Source: Volvariella volvacea V23 (lineage: Eukaryota > Basidiomycota > Agaricomycetes > Agaricales > Pluteaceae). Taken from it: 64,000 bases of DNA. Where the stretch lies: assembly GCA_000349905.1 (NCBI GenBank), contig KB722752.1:121428-185427 (forward strand). Direction: 5' to 3'. A program made the translations under genes and the position numbers. How positions within the stretch are numbered: position 1 is the first letter of the stretch; each line of letters begins with the position of its first letter. The notes beneath the pieces are model-generated. The model worked only from the letters and a program-made list of their open reading frames with translations, did not search any database and was not told the DNA's origin. This document shows, one piece after another, positions 21,068 through 32,609 of this stretch.

Positions 21068-24000
21068 TTACACAAGTTGGACACTGATCACAGTGACGCT
21101 AGTAGCAGGAAAGGAGAAGTTGAACTTGCCCGGTTCTATGATGGCGAAACTATTATGGACTGGAACAATTTGCTCCGGCTCGTCCAATGTATTGGAAATG
21201 TTGTATTGACCAGAGATGGGGCTCAGAGAGGGTGAGCTGAGGGATACTGCAGACCCAAATCCAGTTGTAGGGCGATCAAGAACAATATTGGCCACCAGGC
21301 CTTGTAATCCGGCGTTCACAACCTATTTTGGCTTAGCAAGAGTGAGAGGTGTAGTATAAAGCGATTACCTTGAGGAAAACGACATCGGTGTCGTTATGAT
21401 GACTTGCCACCCAGAAAAGTGGGGAATATTCTGCCGAAGCAGCAGGGACGGTAGAAAGGACATGGGTACCCTTGTTCACACTGAACAACTACGGTGGCGA
21501 AGGTAGGGATAAATATCAATATCTTATCACAAGGCCCAAGACAACCTACTTGTTGAACGTAATAGGATATCGATTTCACTATGCGGCTTGAATCAAAGCT
21601 GATGATATCCGGAGTCCATTGGTACTGCCCGTTTCTTACGTTCTGTAAACTGGGTAGGTTAAATATACAGGGGCAACTTGGCAGCTCGTTCAATTCCCAC
21701 CTTGGTGCATCTTGCGTATTATTGGATTTCTCAGCGTCATTTCTCAGCGTCTTCACCTCATGATTGAAACCGACTTACATGCGGCAGCAAATACTATATC
21801 AGAATTTCTTTCCAACCCCGTCATATACGCTGCCTCAGCAACAGCTCCTTGTAGAGTTGGAAAAGCTAGGCGGCCACTCGGGAGATCTCCTAGGATGTTG
21901 GTGGTATTGGTCGAGGTAACTAGTAAATGTTAGAGAGGTAGAAGGCGTAGTGCAGGCTCAACTGTACTAACCGGCATATTCACCTACAGTGACAGGTTGG
22001 TAAAGTTATATTTCGCAGGTAGTGATGCACATACCGATGAAGAAAAGGGTACCGTTACGTGGGTAATCATCGAACATAAAGGCATTCTCTGTGAACCATT
22101 CAGGCCAGCTGTACGTATGATAATCGACTGGTGGAAGAAATGAACAACAGATGCAATTGAAATAATTGATTCGACGGACTTAATTTGTAAGCTGGCTCAA
22201 GAGCGGTTGAGGGTAGTGTGCCCGCAAGGACTTGTATTTGAGGATATTTCTCGGCAATTGCTGTCACAAAGGCCTTCCAGCGATATGCAACGTAACTAGG
22301 CAGGGGGTTAGTGTAAGTCATGCTGATCGCAGGATTGGCGTAGTCACTTACGAATCTGCTTGGAACTGCAACACGAGGTTATGTTGTAAGTATGTCGGGT
22401 TGCTGCAGTATTAAACGTACCCAATCTTCGTTACCACTGTTATAGGTATGAGAACACTGACTGATGTCAGCATGGGAGCACGTACACTTCAACATATCTG
22501 AGTTTGAAGGGGTCCCTTCGACCAAGGCTTGCTCGGACCTTACCCCACTTGGTATTCTCTGGATCCCCGATGATAAACTCAATAGCGTCCAATGCCTCCT
22601 GCACGTAGGGTTGCAGGTCTTTCTCCGGAACTGTTGGCCAGGTCGAAAGTTCGGAATAGTTGGCAACGGCTATACCAGACCAAACGCCTACGAAGATTGT
22701 AAGATATTAGAGCGCATGTATGCAAGTGCATCTCACCAAAAATTGGCTCCTAGTAGTGGTTAAGGGTCACATCTATTATGCTATAGAGCACATCAACGTA
22801 CCGCTCCTATGTCTTCCATCCAATCCAGGTATTCCATGAGGCCCTAAGTTAGTTTGAGTATACACATCACACAAAGGGTAAAAGAGCACACAATTCCATC
22901 GGTATTCGGATAGCCTAATCAGGATCGCTTCAGTGGATGCACGCAAAAGCGGCATGAGATACTTTACCTGCATTCCCTACTCGGCCAGGGCGGTCTTCTA
23001 GTCTGAGAAAGGTAGGTTAGTAGCTAAAGCCGACCGGAGCACATTTCGTACCTGCCAATGGTCTCATTCCACTTCCATCTGGTCTCGATGCTTAGTCCCT
23101 ACAATACAATTAGTGTCATAGGATTCGCGATAAGACATGTTGGGACTAGCCTCAAGGTTATTTCCACCAGGGAACCGCCAAATAGTGGGTTGCGTCGCAG
23201 CAATGGCTTCAGCAAGATCAAGACGCATCCCATTTTCCCTTCCGCGGAAAGTGGGAGGAAACAGCGAGAACATCCCAAAATGGATCACCGCCCCTGCAGC
23301 AGCGTGTCCATCGACAGCGACATTGAATACATTCTGATCATCTAGAGCGGACTGGGTCGGTTTGAACTCGAATGTGAATTTCTTCCAATCCTTTGATACA
23401 CCTTGAATAGTCTTGGCAGCATATACGGTTCCTCTCATGCTTTTGAGAGATACAGTGATCGGGCCCGAAAACGAGGAAGATTTGGCATAGAATGAACCCT
23501 TGTACGTCCAGTCGGCTTGTACCTTGATGCCTATCATCACTGAGCTTACCAGAATAAATTCAAAGGCATCGACATACCCCAATAGCCAGTGTTTTCAAAG
23601 CCTATCGGACCTCGAGCGACTTTAGGGATCTGGACTTGAAGACTATTCGGTAAAGCAGCGGAGACGCCTGGCGTTTTATTGGTCACCGCAATACGGGCAT
23701 CATTGTACGATTGCCATCCTGCCAAGCTTCAAACTCTTGTGGTTAGATTGGGACCTCCTCAATGGTATCGCAACATACGCATTTAGAGTTCCGGGAATTA
23801 CAACTTGAAATGCCCTGTTTTGTAGTAATTCCGCTTCAGAAGAGTTGGTTGATCCGGTGATCCTGTCATCGAAGATAGGTGTGGTCTTACCATACAAGCC
23901 ACCATCTCCGCTGATAAGCGGCCGTCAATGAGATACTCCGTTGAACACAAGAATTAATATACCTATGATTTATATCCTGAAAGCAGGAAATAAGATTGCG

Positions 24001-24188
24001 CGGAACAAGTTCAATGAATTACGCACTTCCCACATATACCCATACAAAGTCGATGGGATCTCATGAGTCGTGTTACTTGTAATTCGCAAGTTCAATGCAT
24101 TTGGAGGAATGAGGGCAGCAAGACCTGTGCTCGCGATCCATAAAACTGAAGAAAGGAGTAACCACAAGAGGTGTTGGGAGAAAGGCAT
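21068..24188 (-). CDS. Secreted alpha-L-arabinofuranosidase, GH51 family
   Basis: Releases terminal arabinose from arabinoxylan and arabinan in plant cell walls. The ATG at 24188 begins a signal peptide (LLWLLLSSVLWIASTGLAAL). Readable segments in order are HEIPSTLYGYMWE, DINHSGDGGLYAELLQNRAF, PIGFENTGYWGI, TIWRFPGGNNLEG, WNETIGPLEDRPGR, the acid/base motif VEVGNEDWFQ, the region YRWKAFVTAIAEKYPQIQVLA, DYHTYSWPEWF, the nucleophile motif FFIGEYAVTSTN, then FQWTPDIISFDSS and a C-terminal beta-domain ending at 21068. Five exons are tiny: 23963-23976 (14 nt), 23891-23910 (20 nt), 22421-22436 (16 nt, GNED glutamate), 22352-22365 (14 nt) and 21972-21983 (12 nt, GEYA glutamate). With these included the frame is continuous and both catalytic Glu are present, so the enzyme looks intact. 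Confidence 0.93.
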
Positions 24189-24229
24189 TGCTGCAGCAAA
24201 CCCTACATCCCTCTGGATCCGTCCCTACT

Positions 24230-24237
24230 CATATATA
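24230..24237 (-). promoter_or_regulatory. TATA box of GH51 gene
   Basis: On the minus strand AATATATATG lies about 42-50 nt upstream of the ATG at 24188, a typical place for a TATA element in compact fungal promoters. Confidence 0.45.
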
Positions 24238-24462
24238 TTGGGAACCAGCGAGCACGACGGTCCGTATCGAAGAAATGAAATTCACTGCGGATCGTATTCG
24301 GTGAAACTTGTACTTCCTCGTATTTCAGAAGTAGGGAAGACACCTATAGCGTCAACGAAATGTCTTGATATGTCTTCCAATAACCCGATTACCACCGCAT
24401 TTCATTAGGTTGGGATCCTCGTGGTCTCATTCGTATGACCCCCGCTGCATCGGAGCATACCA

Positions 24463-24753
24463 TCAATGAGAAATATAACCGCGGTGAAATGACTTTTCGG
24501 GTTCATTAGGTGGTCTTCTGTCCAGAGAAGGATCACATCCGTCCTTCTTTCTTAGAGCTGCGATAAATATAGCAGTGACGCTATCTGATAGCGCCGTGTT
24601 CGGCATCACGAGGCGTTTATTCAAGTGCCAGGGTACGTACGAAGAATTTCCTACATTCACGAAGAAAACTCCCTGCTGCAAGAAGCGAGTCAGAGGATTA
24701 TAGAGCAACACGAAAGGATTCACCGTAGTTTGTCCACCAGATTCTCTGAGCAT
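24463..24753 (-). CDS. Unrecognised small protein or exon
   Basis: A 96-codon frame opens with ATG (MLRESGGQTTVNPFVLLYNP) and has balanced, non-repetitive composition (FFVNVGNSSYVPWHLNKR, SDSVTAIFIAALRKKDGC). Just upstream on the same strand, TENAAQGYYSHLLT is followed by an in-frame stop that could lie in an intron, so this may be the last exon of a two-exon gene. No domain recognised. It lies between the GH51 promoter and a divergent mitochondrial protein gene. Confidence 0.3.
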   Translation of the reverse strand: MLRESGGQTTVNPFVLLYNPLTRFLQQGVFFVNVGNSSYVPWHLNKRLVMPNTALSDSVTAIFIAALRKKDGCDPSLDRRPPNEPEKSFHRGYISH

Positions 24754-25031
24754 AACCCATGGGGTACGTGAAAGACCTCAGGTCAAGAGGTGAGAGTAGT
24801 AGCCCTGAGCGGCGTTTTCAGTCAATGGTGCATTCCTGTTAGGCGTCAGTTAGTTATTAATGGTTAAGTCCATGGCGCCCCAGAATGGCCGATACATTCC
24901 AACGAACAATGATCGAGTCCTGAGTGCCTCCGGTAAAGATGATGTCATAGAAACATCACGTCCGACCACCCACCTCCTACCCATCCCCGACTCTCCTTGA
25001 ACACCAATAGCCGTCGTCGCAAGCTACCAAC

Positions 25032-25919
25032 ATGTTTCGTGTGCCCATCACATCACTGCGACAAGCACCCATCAGCCTCCGCGTGCTCGCCTCATCGCGC
25101 ACCGCGCAACCAGCCCTGAAAAATAGGGCATGTCTCACAACGTTCAGACCTCTGAACGCAGCGAATGGACCCAGCTCTGCAAAGGCAGCGGGCGGAAGTA
25201 GGCCCAATAACGGTCAGTGAGAGGTTTCAGTGTTGAGCGCAGAGCGAGAAGTCAATATTGATTGTTATGCATGATGCGCAGACATAGCACAGGAGCTGAC
25301 AGAGTTGCTGCGCGAAATGCGTACGACGAATGTTCAGGTTAAGGAACTGCCCGGAGACCTACGAGCAGACCTGCGTCAGTTGGCGAGCGACATGGCGGGT
25401 GATGTTGATAGACTAACAGGTAGGTATACCCTCCATTCAAACCGGTCCGGTTCGCCGACCTAGCATATGCGCGTTTTAGCGGAATTAAAGAGCACGAAAG
25501 AGGAGGTAGTCCAGCATCGCTAATCGGTGAAAAGGAAGTTGACTAGACCGATCTGCAGAGTGAAAGAACAGCCAGATACTTCCAGGGAGTCATCGGTCTG
25601 TTTGGACTTGGGGTATGCGCACTTGCCTGAGCCCAAGCATGCCAACTGATTGGCGCGATTTAGATGTTACTCACGGCTTGGATGCTCCTCGGAGAGTTCA
25701 AGATTGTTGAGGCCAATCTCTTGGTGAGATGAGCGTGTCCCTGGTTGTAATGATCTCGTCCTGAAACGTCTACGTAGATGTTAGGGAGAATGGAAGACAA
25801 GAACGCTGAAGTAAGTATATGCGCCATTTGGCTCTCTCAGACCTTAACTGAGTCCTGGATAGGCCTTGAGATCATTGGCATCGGGGCATAAATCGAGTGA
25901 GGGCTCTATAACAGTCTAG
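25032..25919 (+). CDS. Small mitochondrial coiled-coil/membrane protein
   Basis: Seven short exons can be joined from the ATG at 25032 to a TAG at 25917-25919, giving about 175 residues. The N-terminus (MFRVPITSLRQAPISLRVLA, then SSRTAQPALKNR) is rich in Arg/Ser/Leu and lacks acidic residues: a mitochondrial presequence. Next comes a charged helix likely to form a coiled coil (ELTELLREMRTTNVQVKEL, LKSTKEE, TDLQSERTARYFQG). A hydrophobic segment (GVIGLFGLGMLLTAWMLLGE) may anchor it in the inner membrane. The C-terminus is LGRMEDKNAEALRSLASG. The first splice uses gtcagt and the acceptor before CACAGGAG. I do not recognise the family; role unknown. Confidence 0.62.
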
Positions 25920-26123
25920 GTCGGAACATTATCGATGAGCTGGCATTCGGTCACTCCAAAAGCTTCTCTAAGGTTAATATATGCAGAAAACGAGTATTAC
26001 ATTGCAAGTCGTATACTGTCCAAATAAAAGCTGCGGGATGTAAGCGATTAGTGAGAAGGGCAAACGATATGACCACGTACCGTAGCATCGTCAAACAAGG
26101 TGGTACATACATGAGCATAGTTG

Positions 26124-26907
26124 CTAATCAAGCGATACCGTTCCGTCAATGAGATATAAGACCCCATTTAGGCCCTGATGACGTCGTTTAGACAAGCAAC
26201 ATGCATATATCCATCAGACCACTCACCTCCTTCGCGCTTGTAATCCGTACGCCATCCTCAACGGTAACGCGACTCCATTCCGGACCCCGTCCATCGTTCT
26301 TGGTAATTGGAGTAAAAGTGACGAACTTCTTCTCCAGCAAGGTTTGGTATGTCTGGTCGAGTGTAATAGGAGATTGCTAGAAGCGGGATTTTAGCTTGCA
26401 TACAGACTGATTGATGAAGGGACGCACGGGAATGATGTGCGCTCGAACCCAACGTTCTACATTCTTCTTTGACCTTGCCTCGAATTCCTCCTCTGAGATG
26501 ATGACGCCTTCATCCACCGGGGTTGGATCCTGGTGCCTAAACGCACGTATGGTTATGCAGTTCTCGCAGAGCGCAGTCCAACGAACTTACGGTTTACGAG
26601 CAAGGGCCATAACAGCCTTGTTCGTGGGTACCAGAACCGTAATCTTCTTTGCACTCTCTGAATCATCTCCGAACACTCTACTCAGCTCCAATTCCCGTGC
26701 ATAGGAGTAGAATATAGACGCCGAGGGTTCAATTGTCAATAGATCGGCAAGGGTAGGCTTGGAATGAGTAAGGGGGGTGTAGACTTCCCCCTGTGGCGCG
26801 GAAGGTCCTGTCATGGCTATTTGATCGCCTTGAGAGGCAAACGTAGTCGGTGTGATGGTCAGAAGGGAGAGAACCAGGAGATTTGGGAGGTTAAGAGAGA
26901 AACGCAT
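26124..26907 (-). CDS. Secreted fasciclin (FAS1) domain protein
   Basis: A signal peptide (LPNLLVLSLLTITPTTFASQ) follows the ATG at 26907. A single FAS1-like domain comes next: KPTLADLLTIEPSASIFYSY, KKITVLVPTNKAVMALARKP, the VERWVRAHIIP box, and the final strand GVLYLIDGTVSLD ending at 26124. The domain is split by about three introns. FAS1 domains mediate cell adhesion or matrix contacts in fungi. No GPI signal or membrane helix is seen after the domain, so secretion into the wall or the ER/vacuole system is likely. Length (about 200 residues) fits single-FAS1 fungal proteins. Confidence 0.82.
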
Positions 26908-27895
26908 GTCGAAATGAAGTCAGCTGCACTCTGATGGAGTTGACCAGATGCGGTTGCAGAGTGACACGAGGATGGCAAATCCCGTGGGTTTCATCTCCGA
27001 TAACAGCAGTCCGGTAGATCCCGATTATGCTTAACCTGACAGAGCAAACAGAAATGACGAGGACATGCAGTACAAACCTGAAAGCGATTAATCTAGTAGA
27101 GAAAAAATGGGGAAGAAACGCAGATAAAGAAATCTATTTCAAGCGACAATCGACGTCACCTAAACTATACAAAAACTATGGTATTAACATTTACAGATTC
27201 TTCTCACTTTGCATCTCGCAAACGTACGAGAACTAACGTCAGCGTCGGTTTCCTCATCTCCAGTATGAATGCACACTTCCTCCACATAGCTTAAAGTGGA
27301 TAAGCGCTCGGATAAAAGCCACTTCACCTCTTGTGAGTCATCCCGCCAACTCCCCCCATTGAAAGTGAAGTTTTCCTACACCCAGACTGTAATAAAAGTT
27401 CCTCGGGTACCATTTTTTAGAGATGACTCCCGCTTCCTTGTAAGAGGAAAGGGAGAATCGATCTTCCCACGACTGAAATGCACATGACATTATCTATAGG
27501 ACTTGAACGCCATCGTCTCTGTGCGATAATACGCGACAGAAATCCCCACGTACGTATCGCTGTTGAGCGCAACAGCCACATGCGAGTGCACAAGGGTTTC
27601 TTTAGGTAACGTTGGAGTTTTTTCTCCTGATTAAAGACAACTTCCCTCTCGCCATAGTGCATGTGCCAGTGGCGCTGATCCGCAGCACCACGGGGGCCCG
27701 CCGCACCGCCCACTGAACGACCGTAGCCATAACCGTAACATGAAACGTCATCTACAGAGCTCTAAATTCACGGATCAGTGTCCATTCCGGTCACTTCGAT
27801 CAAGTTACCCAGACACCGACATCATAGGTGTGCCTAATGCAATCGTCTACGGTGTGCTTGCCTTGGCCGGTATGAGTCTAGTACAGTATGGTGTC
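26908..27895. other. Intergenic DNA flanking LINE insertion
   Basis: No supported gene. AT-rich up to about 27.3 kb, then mixed. The short frame at 27417-27713 (minus) has no domain. The poly(A) end of the LINE (as T-run) begins at 27896. Confidence 0.4.
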
Positions 27896-29097
27896 TTTTT
27901 TTTTTTTTTTAAAATTCTATTAAGGCTGTAGCTATGTACGGGCCCCCCCGAAGGGAAAAGAGAGAGAATGAGAGTAACTACAGTATCTAAGTGTTCAAAG
28001 ACGAGAAAAGAGACTGTAAATAACTGCGTATCGCGGCGAGAGCGCCAGTGAGGTGTGTACGTATACAGAGTAGGAGATCAGATGCGAGCATTAAGAATGA
28101 GACGACGGAAACTACGTATGTATAGTACAACTATGATCCAGTACGTATACCGGTAGTACAGACTAATTTACAAATGTCCGTTAGAAGGGGAATACACTTA
28201 CCCAGGAAGGGTGGGGGGGGCGCCTTCGAACGTGAATGCTATGGGGTTTGATTTCAGCCACTCGAAGTAGCTGGCCATGATAGAGGGGGTCTTGCTGTTG
28301 CCAACCTTAAGGGGGCTAAGCTCGATATGTCTGCGGAATTTAAAGTTCCGATCCTGGATATGCCTGATGCGCCGCATCTTGCTTTCTGTGGGGGTGAGTG
28401 CCGGAGTTGAGCGTGATGCCTTGCACTCGAACATGACGTGGTAGCGGTCCTGGTAGACATAGCACGTCGGACAATGTGTAGGTTCTTCAGGGAAGAACTG
28501 GGATCTGAATTGCCCTATAGGGGCATGTGCTGTTAAGGAGCGGACGAACTGTGCGAATCGTTTGGTGTCGCCGCCATACTTCTTCATGTGAAAGCCGCCT
28601 TGGTTCTTCCAGTTCGAGTGCTCGCGGAGGAAGTGGCTAGATTTCCCCCAGCGTTCAGTTGGGAGATTCTTCCAAATTTCCAGGGCCTTCCTATCGATTT
28701 CGGCTCGTTCCCAAGCGATGGATCGGGGGAGGGAATCTATGTCCGGTCGTATCAAGGTAGCCGCCTTCGCATCCTTGTCAACCATTTCATTCAATTCAAT
28801 GCCTTTGTGGGCCGGGCAATGGATGAAGGTGATGGTCCTTCTGTCATCTGCGTCTAACCACGTCTTGACTGCCCGTATGACGGGGATCGATAAGGATTGC
28901 GCCGCGTGGGTATCCGGTGAGAGCAGACATTTCATCGCTGCCTCGTTATCCGCAGCTATGATTAGATGGTCGGGGTGTCTGATCTCCGCAAAGATTGGAT
29001 CCTCGACAGTATGGTGCTTACTGTTGCTTACAGCAACTAGATACACCTCGACCGCTCGGATATGGAAACGAGAACAGCCAAGGAGGCCCTGCATCAC
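27896..29097 (-). mobile_element. 5'-truncated non-LTR (LINE) retrotransposon with poly(A) tail
   Basis: The minus-strand element ends in a 15-nt A-run (T's at 27896-27910) after a ~285-bp 3' UTR, as expected from target-primed reverse transcription. Its coding part (28198-29097) has the RNase H domain and C-terminal zinc knuckle of a LINE ORF2. No reverse transcriptase or endonuclease coding sequence is visible upstream. Weak, frame-broken similarity to RNase H-type sequence may extend to about 29.25-29.45 kb, so the true 5' end is not fixed. No target-site duplication could be confirmed. Confidence 0.75.
28198..29097 (-). pseudogene. LINE ORF2 C-terminal fragment (RNase H + zinc knuckle)
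   Basis: A 299-codon frame begins inside an RNase H domain: AADNEAAMKCLL carries the D-x-x-A-A signature, and ITFIHCPAHKGIELNEMVDK carries the late H-x-G-I-x-x-N-E-x-x-D motif. Next is a linker with WGKSSHFLREHSNWKNQGGF, and then CPTCYVYQDRYHVMFEC, the CCHC-type element that closes fungal LINE ORF2 proteins. The reverse-transcriptase part is absent, so the copy cannot move by itself. The frame is long and clean, which points to a fairly recent insertion. Confidence 0.75.
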
Positions 29098-32000
29098 TGC
29101 TGCAGACTACTGCATCACTCGGAATGGTGAGAGAACAACGAATGTCCTTGTCTGCATTCGATTTCACTGGGAACAAGAATGGTGCAACCCGCAGACGGAT
29201 CATGACAATGCAAAGCACGAGGAGCCATCTCATTCAGGCCAATTCTTCTCTCTGGAACAATGGACAATGGCCCTCAAGACGAGGACACATCACATCGCTT
29301 GTCGCACCGCAATTGTTAAGCTTGGAGACGACAAGCATAAGCGCTTGCACGATGTGAGTCGTTCTCATGATCAATTCTATGACGTAGTTCCATTCCGAGC
29401 GCGTATAGGTAACAATACAACCACGGTCAAGTTTTGACGTTATAACGCTCACCACCCATCATCCTTATGAATCCAAAATAGGAACTCAAAAACGGATCAA
29501 ACATAACAGTCGTCATTTGTTCTTCTGGAGGATCGCATTCGAACAATCAGAAGTCACTCAAGTGTACGTATTGTTCTTCTCTATGCATCATCTACTCACG
29601 AGGGCTTCACACATACGTCATGGTAAGCCACTTCCTATTCCATCCCACCAAGTCCCCTTAACGCCTGCACACAACAAACACTCATGAGCTAGTGTACGTC
29701 CTCCTCGCAGGGCTATGACGCATATTTCATCACTCACTACGTGCAATAGAAAGTTCAAACCCCAAGGTGGTTGTGTACCACCGACCAAAAGCCTACGATT
29801 AATTACAGCAAGTATGTCCATTTGTTCTCATCTTCACTGGCATGCCAGGCCTGCTCCGGTACACCCTTGATCAATGTGACGAGATACGGCCAATGCGATA
29901 AGACCACCACCAATTGTTATCTCACCATTCGCATAACCCCGCAAACCGTCCAACCCTGCCAGTGCCAATACCAAATGCCCAGTCGCCGAAGATAATGCTA
30001 TCTCTCAGTCCCTCAAGCCGTAACTACGCACAGGCTTATCACGTCAAATAGAATGTACACACACCCTTTATATCTTTATCGCTCACGACATTGGGCGTTG
30101 CAAGGAACCGGGTGGCGAAAAGAGAGCATAATGATAATATGCTCGCCGTTGCACGGAATTGGTCAATGTCAATGTCGAGGTGCCGTTACCCTCGGCCACG
30201 TGCACGTGTGTCAACAACAGCGGCGAATTTTCAAGAGGGAAAGGAAAAATGATGGCCTGCTGGCACTGGCATCCATCAGCCCTTCCTGCTTCCTGCGTGT
30301 GCGTGTGGGCAACTTTGCTGCACAAGCAGATGGGAATGCGGATTACATAGGGAATGGGAGAATGGGAGTGGGAAGGGGGGAGAAGAAATCTGGGGTGTTG
30401 CTAACCTTAGATTGATGTTCACCGAACACTGTTTTTTTTTCTGTCTTTCCTCATCTTCTCGTTTCCTTGATTCTCTCGCGGCGTTGACATGATGATGATG
30501 TACAGCTGCTGCAGGTGTGTGAGCGAGCGTGGGTTAAGCGCATGTTACTGTGGCACTCTGGGTGACACGGGCTTCGGGGTCGTGTCTGTCATTCACGGTG
30601 TCAATGGCCGGATTGGACTCGGATGAGTACATAGATGGGGTAGATGCAATGGAAATGGGCGGAAATGGAGGAATTCGGAGGCTATTTTGCGTTATGTCAG
30701 TTTTGTATTAGAGTTTCCCAGCCGTAGTGGAGGTAAAGTTAAATTTGGAAATTTAAAGGCGCCCCGGTGGTTGGCTTCTTGGTTGTAACCTTTCAATCGC
30801 AACTGGTGTTGGTGGTTGTGGTGGTGTCAATCAAGCGTTTTTAGCTCAACCTACCGGAGATAGAGCATAATGCGCGGTGTGGCATTGGATCATTAGATAT
30901 GGAGCAGAACCATCAGCCACACTGCACCGCTCCCGGCGTACCTCCGACTGACAACAGCACCACACCACTCGGAAGAGTGTCAAGGGGTTGACTGAGATGC
31001 AACTTTGTGAGTGATTGAAGGAATGATTAGAACATTCGAAGTGCAAGGGTAACAGCTTCCAACGACACACCGGCAGGGAAAGATAGTTTTTACTCACCCC
31101 GCCACTCGCCCAACCGTCTGGCTAGCCAAAGAGCCGCTGCCCTCCGAGTCCGACCATGGGGGATCATCCCCAATCGATGATCAGACCGGTACTCCTTCGG
31201 GTGCCTTCATCGGCCATCGTAGTCGAGTCACACAGGCCCCGATCTTGGAACGCACGCTCATACGCGTGTGTAGGGATATGTATGTAATGACAAGAAACTT
31301 AGGGCTCAAGACGAGACGAGGAGACTCGCGGTGTCGCCGGGGGCAAGGGCGTGTGGTGGCCACATCTCGTGCTTGTGTCGCCAAACGTTGGGTTGGCCGC
31401 TCCCGGCCGGCGCGGCGAGCGGCATGGGTCGCTCCGAACGTTTGGCTGGGCGCTCGCGCTCATCAGGCTAGCGCCAGCGGGAGTTCTTATCTCGACGCAC
31501 CACGTACGCACGGTGGATTACCTCAACACCAAGGAAACCAGGACGATCAACGGTCCAATGTGAATTGGTGGAGGTGCTGTACATATAATATATATCCCCT
31601 TGCAGTGTGACTGCCAGCACCAGTTACATACGGGTAGATAACGCTTACGCCCAATGGGAACTCGAACGTGCTCCCCTGTGCGTGCTACGCCGATGCGGGC
31701 GCAGAGGAGATGTGCGCGCAAGGGGGCAACCCACCCTAGGGGTCAATTGGGACATGTCCGCGAACACAAGGAAAGTTTGCGGAAACTTACCCGGAGGAAA
31801 GTTCTCGTGGCGCCCCTCAGCGCTCGAATGCGGACTTGAAACTTGGAACGGGTCTGTGCGTCTCGCCCAGGACGGAGATCTGGGCATTTGATGATGGGTG
31901 GACGCCACCCAGCCAAGTGTCGTCACCCGCCCATGACGTGGACCAGTGTAATGCTGTACGGGCAGGTGCTGGCGAGTAGAAGGTTCCATGCGGCGAATTC

Positions 32001-32609
32001 ATTATGGAGAACGAGAATGGAGTGGATTGTGAGGAGGAAGCCCCTTTGTAGACGGGGCGGTGGATGCAATTATGCGGGCCCTCAGCAGCCTCGTGTGTGA
32101 TCTCACACGCACCTGCGTCCGACCCAATCTTGATGGCCCCGTAGAATCAAAACACGCAACCCTTTTCCTCACCCATCCTGGTTTTCCTTCTCCCAGCCGA
32201 ACAAGATTGAAGATCGAGTGCCTGGAGATGATACAACACAAGCTACTCTATTCGTACGAACTTTATAAGTCTATAATCCCTGGGTGCAGATTGCTAACAA
32301 AACAGAATTAAATATTGATTTGAAATGGGATTTGCTTCCGCCCGGTTAAATAGTGGCATGGTTCATGTCCTTGTCAATACTTTACCAGTCTTCCGTCTCG
32401 CTGGTTCCGGCTTGTTTGTTTTTCTTTTTTCCTTGAATTTTTCCCGTGTTATCGATCGATTGGCGGACATACATTATATTTGATAAACCGCGTCTGCTGC
32501 TCCCTTTGTGCCACTGCGCCCTTCTCCCCTCCCCTACATATTCTCCCGTTGCTCTCGCGTCTCCACCCTCCTCTCTCACTCGCCCTCTACTCTCACCGCC
32601 CCCCAGTCA
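29098..32609. other. Gene-poor region with GC-rich core
   Basis: About 3.5 kb without a supported gene. At 29771-29995 (plus) a cysteine-containing frame (CQACSG, YGQCDKTTTNCYL) might be an exon of a small cysteine-rich protein, but no start or signal peptide can be joined to it. From 31.1 to 32.1 kb the DNA is GC-rich with overlapping open frames on both strands, a usual by-product of base composition. It includes the nested inverted repeat at 31380-31446. The right end should contain the promoter of the gene at 32610. Confidence 0.4.
31380..31446. repeat. Nested perfect inverted repeat (10 bp outer, 7 bp inner arms)
   Basis: Outer arms GCCAAACGTT (31380-31389) and AACGTTTGGC (31437-31446) are perfect complements. 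Inside them GCCGCTC (31396-31402) pairs with GAGCGGC (31417-31423), around a very GC-rich loop containing ccggccgg. As DNA or RNA this could form a two-stage hairpin. There is no flanking gene to suggest a terminator. Confidence 0.6.

Noticed and set aside
27883..29016. 11-bp direct match (acagtatggtg) at 27883-27893 and 29006-29016 as LINE target-site duplication
   Set aside because: The right-hand copy lies inside the RNase H coding frame of the element, not beyond its end, so it is probably chance.
31181..32311. Many overlapping frames on both strands in 31.2-32.3 kb as genes
   Set aside because: GC-rich DNA opens frames on all strands by lack of stops; none has a domain, splice-joined partner or signal.
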